Shown: piece after piece, positions 57,301 through 64,000 of the stretch | How the letters are laid out: every line of letters begins with the position of its first letter | Position numbering within the stretch: the first letter of the stretch is position 1 | Notes under the pieces: generated by a model | Seen by the model: the letters and a program-made list of their open reading frames with translations, nothing else | What the model was told of the DNA's origin: nothing | The model's database searches: none | Program-made: the position numbers and the translations under genes | Assembly (NCBI GenBank): GCA_030063045.1 | Contig: JAQSEB010000104.1 | Coordinates: 1,097,483 to 1,161,482, forward strand | Reading direction: 5' to 3' | DNA length: 64,000 nucleotides | From: Pratylenchus scribneri | Lineage: Eukaryota > Nematoda > Chromadorea > Rhabditida > Pratylenchidae

Positions 57301-60300
57301 TGAGCAGATTGGAATAATTTAATTCTTCAGAAATAGTCGTTGAGATTTTCGACTTTTTTCTAATTGGAAATGATGGAATTATTTTTTAATTTTTCAGGAA
57401 ATCCTCTCTGAAGCAATTTTCGATTTGTACATTTTGTGGAGGCAAAAAGCGGCACAACATAATAATTGGAATGATTCCCTGGTACAAAATGCCTCAACTT
57501 CATTGGCCATTCCCCCATCATCACCCAATCAACAAAAATCACAACGGTCCGCATCAATTGGCGTGGCCACCGGTCTTGGCCCATCAGACGCAAAAGAGGA
57601 AGAAAGTGGCCGTGGCCTCTTTCGAAGGGCCACAACATCCTCCCTTCGAAAAGTTGGTTTTTTTTGCATAAATTCCTTTTTGAATTTTGATTACTTCAAA
57701 AAATTAATTGAAAATTCCAAAAGGGTCTCATAGACTTTGGTGCGAGCCTATCGCGTCAAAATTTTCCCAGGCAAAAATATTTTTAAGGCCAAGAAAGTGG
57801 CAAAAACGCAGTCTTTTATTCCAATTCATTCTCATTACAACATTTTCTAAAAGGGAAGGACGCAGCCAGGCGCAAAATTGAATGGGGCCGTAAATGAGTG
57901 AGAAAAATGTGCGGGAAATGTTTTAGAAAAAAAAGGGAAAATGTTTGTGGGAGCAAAGAAGCTTATTTATTTGTGTGAAGTGGAAAAAAAATACAAAAAA
58001 TGATGGTTGGGCCAATGGCATCGATTCGAGCAGGCGGAAAAATATTTCAATAGGAAAATAAGCGCAATATCCATTTATTATTTATGCCATATTTTTTACT
58101 CAAAATTTGTTAGAAATCATCGAAATTTGGTGAAATTGTTCTCATCTTTCAAAGTGCGAAAATTGTGTAAATTTGTAAATTTTTTGCTTTGAAAATATTT
58201 GAATATAATTTAAAATAATTTAGTAATAAGTTTCCGTAAATTTACTATTTTAGAAGACTACTCTCTATTAAAAGCCCATCCTTTTCAATTTTTTCTACCT
58301 TTTGATCTTTTAATTCTAAAACATTTTTGTAAATCGTAGGAACAACATATTCTGATTTATAAAAATATGTTTTGAATTAAAAATTGTTTAAAATATTTTT
58401 ATTCCATGTAAATTTTTATTAATGGATTTATTGTAAATTTTAACGAAAAAATTTGATTTCTATTTTCCCGCTATAAATTTATAGGTAACCCCATTTTGGC
58501 TTCTAATAGAGAATATTTTCAATCCAATTTACACAATGTTACACTCTCCTTAAATTTTCAGAAGCGTTCTGACAAGGCTACAGCTGCTGAAAATGGCCAC
58601 GCCCAACAAATTGAGCCATTGGCATCATCCAAAAATGCGAAGATGAATCCGAAGGCAGGAACCGAAACAGTAGAAAATGTTGATGATGGGAAAAAGGCAG
58701 GAACAATGATGGACAATTCAGAGGCTGGGACCAGCAGTCAACAAGAGGTGGAAAATAGAGACAAAAAATATTGGGGAATTGGTCATAAAATTGGGAAAAT
58801 TAATCGATAAAGGATAAATAAAAATAACAAAAAATTATCGACAAAAATTTCAGCTAAGGCCAATCAACTTTTGGAGTGAACCACGATCGGTCGTGCTTAG
58901 CAGAAATCCAAATGAAACATTCGGTTAGTTCATTCAAAATTGCAAACAATTAATATTAAATTGGACATTTTTTAGGGATTAGCATTGTTGGTGGTCGAGT
59001 AGAAGTCAGCCAAAAAGGTCCAATGATGGAAATTGGGAGCAACACGGCAGGGACATCAAGTGCTGTGGCGAATGCCATTTCGAGTACGGTGGCCGGCATT
59101 TTCATTAAATCAGTGGTGGCGGATTCACCAGCCGGCCGTTGTGGCCAACTTTTCATGGGCGATCGGCTGCTCAGTGTGAGAATATAATATAATAAAGGAA
59201 CAATAAAAACAAATTCTAATAAGACTATAAAATTTGTATTTTTTGTATTTTAATATTGTAAATCAATTTAAATTCTATTATTTGAGTCAAAATTCATTTT
59301 ATTATATATCTTTATTCATTTATAACATAAATTTAATTTTTTAGTCTCATTTAAAAGCCTTAATTTAATAAAAAGGAAAAGAATATTATTTTGGGTCCAT
59401 TAAATGAATTTCCCACTTAACTTTAATTTTTTAATATATTTTATTTATAGCCCTATTAATAGAAATATTGCTTCTACCAATATCAATATAACTTGATTGG
59501 TCCAATCAAATGAATTTCCTTTTATTTCTTTTCCATTCATTCCTTTCTTTCTGCCCATCAAAAATAGTCGCAGGCAAAACAAAACAAATGGGAAGGAGTG
59601 AAGGAGGGGAGGAATGATTACTGTATGAAGAATTCCTTTGCATTTCCATTTTCCTTTTTTCTATCCTTTCTTTTTGATTTTCCTGACAATCAAAAAAAGC
59701 TTCAAGCAAAACAAAGAAGTTAAAAGAGGAAAGGAATGAGTACAGTATAATTCATCTTCCTTGCTTCCTCTAACAGTCAATTTGGAATTTAAATACAATT
59801 CATTCTCTTTGCTCTAAATAAAAATTAATATTCTTATTAATTTCGCTATAAATTAATCTCTTAATACGCTAAATATTAATATACATTGTCAATATATTTA
59901 ATTCGATTCACAGGTCAACAATGTGGATTTGAGCAATAGTACACATGAAACGGCTGTTCAAGTGATCAAAAGTGCCCAAAATCCGGTGACATTCCGCGTT
60001 CAATCATTGCAAACACTCCAATCATATGGCACAACATCCGTACAAAAATTAATTTAATTTAAATAAATTTTTAATTCATTAATATTTTACAATTCAAAAC
60101 GCAAATTTGTTCACTTTCAGCAAAATACCAAAAGGCCTTCACAAGCTTCTGTCTTCAGCGAAAAATCGGAAGCCGAAAGACGTGCCGCCGCCTCCACTTC
60201 CACTGCCATCATTGAAATTGATTCGGAAAGTGCGGCCGCATTGCAGCGAGCCGAGGATGATTTGGAGCCGGAGGATGCATTCCGATATACCAAAAGTGGG

Positions 60301-63300
60301 TTTTGGCCCAGCCTCTCAAAATTATGGATAAATTGCAGAGAAAGTTGAAAGAAAATACAAGGATTTGCCAGGCGAGCCAGTCCTTCTTCGAATGGCCAAC
60401 ATTCCATCCGGCGGATTGGGCCTAATCCTCTCAACCAAAAGGGATGAGCAGGTAAATTTTAAAGGAAATCGAACATTTTTTATGAAATTATTATGTTTTT
60501 AATATTTGACAATTATTTAATAATATATTTTTAAGGATGAAGAACATCGACCACCGGTCATTGTGGTTGGCGTTAAATCGGATTCACCCCTTTCGTTGAA
60601 TGTTGGCGATGAATTGTTGGAGGTATTCTTTATGGACATAAATCATTTTCATAAAATGGAATACCCTTAAATTTTTCGACTCCTCAATAAATGGGAAATG
60701 TATGGACATTTTTTAACAACTTATAGCAGATTTAATAGAGCTTTAGTGAACATGCAAAAAAATTTCATAGCTTAAACATGACCGGACATCGGAGTTATGG
60801 GTCCTCAAATTGTGGGGAATTATTAGAGGGTGGATATTAAAAGAGGTATAAATTTTGGCTCTATATCTTTGGATCAAACCCAAGAATAATCTAATATGGC
60901 TAAATGGGTATAAAACCGAAGAATAGTCTAATATGTGGGCATAGCAGATTTATGGAACAAAATTTAATATGAATTCTTTGTTTAATTCGAGAAATTGATA
61001 ATCATTTTCAGATCAATGGCCGAGTTTTATTTGGCTTAAGTCATCAAGAGGCGACTGAGAAAATTCGACAATGTTGTCAGCATAATGGCCTTTCCCTACT
61101 GATTTTGAGAAAGACAATGGGCGGTCAGAAAAAGGATGATGCCGATTCACAGGCAAGAAAAATTCTTGTCATTTTTCATCAATCATAACCGAATATTAAA
61201 TATAAATATTTGAATTTTGCAGCAAGAAACATTTTCCCGTGAGCGTAAAAGAACAAATGAAAGTGTATGCGAAGCAGGGGCCCGTCAAATTGTGGCCGAA
61301 GTGTTGGCCAGACAAATGGGCGATGATCAATTGTCGGAAAGGAACAAAAATGCGGCCATTGCCATTGGGGAGCGGAAAAAGGTAGAAAAAGATGATTTAA
61401 ATCAAGATGGTATTTTAATAAGAAAATTGGGAAGAAAGGTATATTTTCATTTGAAAATTTTCTCAAAATATCGTAGACAGATTCACCCAAAAATTAAATA
61501 AAATATGTAACAACAATTCAGCGCGGCATATTGCAAGAAAACATTCCATTAATTACCATAATCAATTAGCTTCTAACCACTTCCTTTTTCATTGTTATTT
61601 TATTGTAAAATAGCCTAGAAATTATTGGTCTACAAAATAACAAAAAAAAATGTTTCCACAGCATTCTTTCTTCCATCCAACTCCTTGAATGAAAATGCCG
61701 AAAGCCTAAAAATTTTTTGTTAACAAAATAAAAAAATGTTTCCAGAGCTTTTTTTTCTCCCTATCCATCCAACTCATTGAATGAAAAATGCCCAAAAATG
61801 TTATGTCCTTCCTTAACAACACAAATTTTGGCACCAAATAGCACAAATTGTTTCCGCTTTTTTTTTTACTTCTCATCTTCCTTGTCCTTTGTTCCATTTA
61901 AACAATATTTTTTGCTCTGGAATAATTTTGGATAATGCCATTTATGCGGCCTAAAAATTTTGGTCCTTTGCCTCCAATTAGTTTATAATTAGACAAATTA
62001 TTAGCCTATAAATTAAAATAATCCCGAAATTAGCTTCACATTAACTACCACAAAATTCGCACTTAAGAAATAAATTCTATTTTCAAATAATTATGCAAAT
62101 TTATTTCGAGGCTTTTCAATTTTAGTTCAGTAATTTTTATTTTGACTATTTGCGTATCAAATTATGAAATTGTTTGGAAACAGGGTCATATTTTACCCAT
62201 CAATATGTAAAGCAAAGTAATATGCCCAAGAAATTTAAGAAGCTTATCACCTTAAATGGAGTCTACTAAATTTCTGACTTGTTTTCCATCAAGTTTTCCA
62301 TCACTAAATCCTTCTTATTAGCTTCATTCATTTTATTTTTAAAGTGGAAAAGGATGGAAATGGCGCACTTTTTCAATATCCTTTTGCCATCATTTCTTTT
62401 TATTTATCAAATTTCCTTGGATGATTTCAAAAATGTTGATGACTATTTTGTGTTGCCATAAATCGAGACATGCTCAGCAAAAATGACGAATAAATTTGCA
62501 AAAAAGCTGCAAAAACAATTTTGCTCGCCCCCCTCCCCCATCCATTCCACCCACTCAAAAGCAAATTTGACTTGGCCAAATTTTCTTTCGCAAATTTGGC
62601 CAAAAACACTTCTCCCCCTCCACTCCCCTCTACTTCTTTATTCAATTTGACGCCCTCCGAGATTTAGTATTTGTTGGAAAAAGCACAGTGCCAACCACCA
62701 AAACGATGAACTGACGACCCACTCGATTCTCTTGCCATTTGTTGTGGTTGGCAAGCACAAATTTGCCTTTTGATGCCAGCCGGCCATCGTCAAATTCTTC
62801 TCTCCCTTCCTTTTGGCTTCTGTTTGTGCCCCTCGGGCTTATCTAATTTCCGGCATCCTCCCAAGACCGCCTCCCACTTTTCCCCTCTGCATCGGCATTT
62901 CGTCCAAATTTGAGGCAAAAATGCCGAACATTCCTCCCATCTTTCTTCTTTTTCATCTGTCATTCATTCCGAGTCAGTCTCGTTCCACGAAAAGCCGCTT
63001 TAAAACTTTTGCTTCCCCTCTTTTATTTGCTTTGAATTTAAATTTTTGTGGATTGCAAGGATTTGATGAATGTCATTTTTCCTCATTGAAATTTTTTTGA
63101 TGCTAAGCTTTAAATCTATTGATGAGGTCACTTCCTGAAAATCCTTGCTAAATTCATTGCTTAATCAATCCAAAAATTAATTTATATTCCAGTTAATTTA
63201 ATATGGCCAAATTAAAATATGGCCATGAAAATATGCTAGGCAAATAGAAGTAAAATTATTGAGCATTCCTCAATCGAATTAATGTAAATTACTAGTAAGT

Positions 63301-63800
63301 ATTGTGGCAATGTTTCTAATAAAAAGTAACCAAATAAAATCCAAAGGCAAGGCCTAATTTTTAGGTATTGAAAATTATATTAGCTATTATTCAATTGTGA
63401 ATTAAAACTCCGCTCGCGATTTGATGCCATGACGCCATTTTTATATTTATATATTTTTTTCCACAGAATATGAATCTAAATTTTGACTATCAAATTTTAA
63501 AAATACGACAAAAATTGTGATAAAAATATCTCAAAAAAATGATTCGTAAAATTAGCAAAAGCATTGTTGGCCGAATTAGTCTAAATTTGGTAGAAAAAGA
63601 TGAAAATAATGTAAAAATTTAATAAAAAATTTGATTATTTTCTCAGTCAGATGATGCCGCCGATCACAACAATCTCAATGAGATCAGGCCAGACTCAAAT
63701 TGTCGAGACCGGGCAAAATTGTCGAGTGAGACAGTGAAAAGTGCGGCATCGGCACCGGGCACGCTGCAAAGTGTTGGATCCGGTGGAAATGATGCAATTT
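36336..63800 (+). CDS. mpz-1: MPZ-1/MUPP1-type multi-PDZ scaffold, 3' incomplete
   Basis: About 45 exons were traced from the ATG at 36336 to an exon ending at 63800, and the gene continues beyond the window. Exon 2 (36605-36726) is an L27-like helix (LRRKNTDLNEGIRALEAAIG). PDZ1 (37435-41440) is divergent. PDZ2 lies at 44062-44769 (GLGFGIVGG), PDZ3 at 46213-47889 (GLGITVAGY), PDZ4 at 48331-49510 (GLGIEWQ; LKAGDELLQVNEITLFGES), PDZ5 at 49591-50653 (GLGFSVADYQ; VPGDRLLFVN), PDZ6 at 55451-56156, PDZ7 at 58854-60039 (GISIVGGR; DRLLSVNNVDLSNSTHE) and PDZ8 at 60339-61152 (GGLGLILS; VGDELLEINGRVLFGLSHQE). Order and linkers match vertebrate MUPP1, which clusters receptors and polarity proteins at junctions and synapses; C. 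elegans MPZ-1 is neuronal. Linkers are Ser/Gln-rich. Donors after 37212, 45751, 50443, 55662 and 61152 read GC. Confidence 0.93.
37548..40132. other. Long mpz-1 intron with homopolymer-rich island
   Basis: This intron splits divergent PDZ1. It holds C15 at 38317-38331, G11 at 39299-39309, C20 at 39603-39622, G21 at 39673-39693 and C17 at 39786-39802. The 39603-39693 block is an inverted repeat: C-run plus TCTTTGGG against CCCAAGGA plus G-run. No coding exon is supported between 39.2 and 40.0 kb. Confidence 0.7.
40602..41118. repeat. Dispersed ~500-bp repeat, family E, copy 2
   Basis: Partner of 20772-21275 in the same orientation. This copy also has an inverted repeat, TACTGTAGCAG near 40886 and CTGCTACAGTA near 40968. 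Its right end runs into the TTTTTTGCAG acceptor of the mpz-1 exon starting at 41139. Confidence 0.8.
41755..41881 (+). other. Ambiguous exon candidate
   Basis: A plus-strand segment between a GGTAG acceptor and a good GTGAGC donor reads QPLFPQPNSLKGIGSLSPKN and then LQPQQQMMTALNAP, similar in style to mpz-1 linkers. The minus strand is also open and plausible (IPTIANSSDDSQQPSLTNLG). Phase-0 splicing from 41440 to 44062 works without it, so it may be an alternative exon, an exon of the nested gene, or chance. Confidence 0.3.
42137..43889 (+). CDS. Basic Ser/Arg/Lys-rich protein, nested in an mpz-1 intron
   Basis: Two exons (42137-43609, 43722-43889) join in phase to 546 residues; a 491-codon open exon is far longer than anything else here. 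I recognise no domain. A charged, Glu/Lys-rich coiled-coil-like stretch (about residues 150-270) precedes a basic half with a repeated RRWSSEK motif (around residues 300 and 340). The C-terminus is helical (LSKLAELGEQDGIWMMKRAL). The gene lies wholly within the mpz-1 intron 41441-44061, on the same strand. An AAATAG acceptor 18 nt upstream of the ATG is in phase with the mpz-1 exon ending at 41440, so this could instead be an alternative 3' end giving a short MPZ-1 isoform. Codon use looks natural and both exons carry proper splice signals. Confidence 0.7.
45381..45488. repeat. Short MITE, family C, copy 3
   Basis: Starts ATTGCCCTATTTTCTCTATT and ends with the near inverse (TCGAGAAAATATGGTAAT), with inner TAGAAGCCTAC/GTAGCCCC pairing. 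It lies in an mpz-1 intron between exons ending 45338 and starting 45547. A lone left-arm-like segment also occurs near 58238-58280. Confidence 0.5.
45959..46041. repeat. TTTA/TTAA simple repeat
   Basis: The short intron before the exon at 46042 is almost entirely ATTTATTT and TTAATTAA repeats. Confidence 0.75.
46337..47608. other. mpz-1 intron with pyrimidine-rich island
   Basis: This intron splits PDZ3. The left half is AT-rich, with two diverged direct copies of a CCAAAGGAAAAATT segment (46655 and 46784). From 46980 to 47360 it is GC-richer and strongly C/T-biased on the transcribed (plus) strand, with C14 at 47332-47345. The open frames there are chance products of that bias. Confidence 0.6.
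47938..48245. repeat. Long-TIR foldback element, family A, copy 2
   Basis: Left arm AGCAGATTCTTGGCTATATT pairs imperfectly with the right arm ATATCATTAGATAGTGAAG plus TCTGCTCTTTAAT. It sits in the mpz-1 intron before the exon at 48331. Confidence 0.6.
48811..49137. repeat. Long-TIR foldback element, family A, copy 3
   Basis: The best-preserved copy. Arms of about 130 bp pair over most of their length: left GAATGAACAAATTTTAG, TTAAAGAATAGACAATC and AGCTATCTAATAATATAAA; right ATATTATTAGATAGC, CTGCTCTTTAATTTGG and TTGAAGAGTTATTA. It occupies most of the mpz-1 intron 48757-49275 inside PDZ4. Confidence 0.75.
50654..52870. other. Long mpz-1 intron with pyrimidine-rich island
   Basis: This 2.2-kb intron follows PDZ5. 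The block 51780-52300 is GC-richer and C/T-biased on the plus strand, with no supported exon. The repeat paired with 9695-9786 lies at 51332-51424. Confidence 0.6.
51332..51424. repeat. Dispersed repeat, copy 2 (partner at 9695-9786)
   Basis: Shares CCATGGGG, AGGC-C-GAAGAAGGC-CGGA, CCAGCTTTC and CCAAACAACTT with the block at 9695-9786, in the same orientation. Confidence 0.45.
53030..54477. other. mpz-1 intron, no exon seen
   Basis: AT-rich apart from a GC-richer, purine-biased segment at 53410-53780. The open frames there have no domain or splice support. Nothing else is visible. Confidence 0.5.
55108..55350. repeat. Foldback element, family B, copy 2
   Basis: Left arm GGGTTTGAGTATACCATTGG and GCTCGTCAAG pairs with the inverse of the right arm (TTGACGAAATCTATCGATTGG, GTATAGGGTTTGAGA). 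The block GAAATCTAT-GATTGG-TA-GGGTTTG is shared with 13078-13110. It lies in the mpz-1 intron 54976-55450. Confidence 0.5.
59515..59770. repeat. Diverged tandem duplication in mpz-1 intron
   Basis: Two successive blocks of about 130 bp share CCTTTCTTT, CAAGCAAAACAAA/AGGCAAAACAAA, GGAGGAATGA/GGAAAGGAATGA, TACTGTAT/TACAGTAT and CTTCCTTGC/TTCCTTTGC. Confidence 0.5.
61382..63646. other. Long mpz-1 intron after PDZ8
   Basis: Contains a tandem pair of about 90-bp blocks at 61640-61810 (AAAATGTTTCCA, CATCCAACTC-TTGAATGAAAA, AAAAATGCC), an AT-rich middle, and a GC-richer pyrimidine-biased island at 62520-63000. No supported exon was found before the acceptor at 63645-63646. Confidence 0.6.
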
Positions 63801-64000
63801 GTACGTTTTTGGGGAAGGAAATGGATCAAAAAATGGATTTTTCAATACCATAATCCATTGATTTGCCTTGGGGGAATATAGGAATGAATTGAAGGAAGGG
63901 GAATGAAAGGAATGAATAAGAGAAGGCATTATTTAGTGGATATTGTCTCGACATAAAATTGAATTAATTCCACATCCACATTTTCGTTCCATCTACATTC
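63801..64000. other. Start of the next mpz-1 intron
   Basis: The exon 63647-63800 (SDDAADHNNLNEIRPDSNCR) ends at a GTACG donor. The remaining 200 bases look intronic, so the downstream PDZ domains lie outside the window. Confidence 0.6.

Overview
The window is AT-rich, intron-dense nuclear DNA from a nematode. Introns are short, often 43-50 nt, with nematode-like TTTTCAG/TTTTTAG acceptors. The gene content is metazoan (Dishevelled, ELAV/HuR, a MUPP1-type multi-PDZ scaffold), plus a MOLO-1-like TPM-domain membrane protein typical of nematodes. About six introns appear to use GC donors. I recall that trait being reported for cyst nematodes (Globodera/Heterodera), so a plant-parasitic tylenchid is my best guess, but the sequence alone does not prove it.

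Layout: 1-6897 is a 26-bp tandem satellite. On the minus strand follow a MOLO-1-like gene (7080-8440), a small secreted TSP1-like gene (9081-10216), a secreted protein of unknown family (10602-11803) and the ELAV/EXC-7 gene (12442-16880). Behind the ELAV gene is a 3.4-kb GC-richer non-coding flank. A FAM162-like small membrane protein (21323-22191, minus) is divergent from Dishevelled (22511-26968, plus). Dishevelled converges on a bZIP gene (27386-29630, minus). A second, smaller array of the same 26-bp satellite lies at about 29858-30975, so a 23-kb gene block sits between two satellite arrays in the same orientation. From 31 to 36.3 kb I see no convincing gene, only GC-richer islands and a 30-bp satellite made of hairpins (34021-34425). 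From 36336 to the right edge runs one very large plus-strand gene, an MPZ-1/MUPP1-type scaffold with an L27-like segment and eight PDZ modules in about 45 exons, which continues past the window. A 546-residue basic protein gene (42137-43889) lies inside one of its introns on the same strand.

The introns carry many small repeats. There are three copies of a roughly 300-bp foldback element, two copies of a second foldback family, three short MITEs sharing one terminal motif, and a roughly 500-bp repeat pair, one copy of which runs into an exon acceptor. There are also several G/C homopolymer runs of 11-21 bases. I see no tRNA, rRNA, CRISPR array or autonomous transposon.

Functionally, Dishevelled (Wnt signalling), the ELAV RNA-binding protein, the PDZ scaffold (polarity and synapse organisation) and the MOLO-1-like protein (a levamisole-receptor auxiliary in C. 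elegans) are neuronal or developmental genes. Nothing here indicates an operon. Exon joins were made by hand from splice signals and reading phase.
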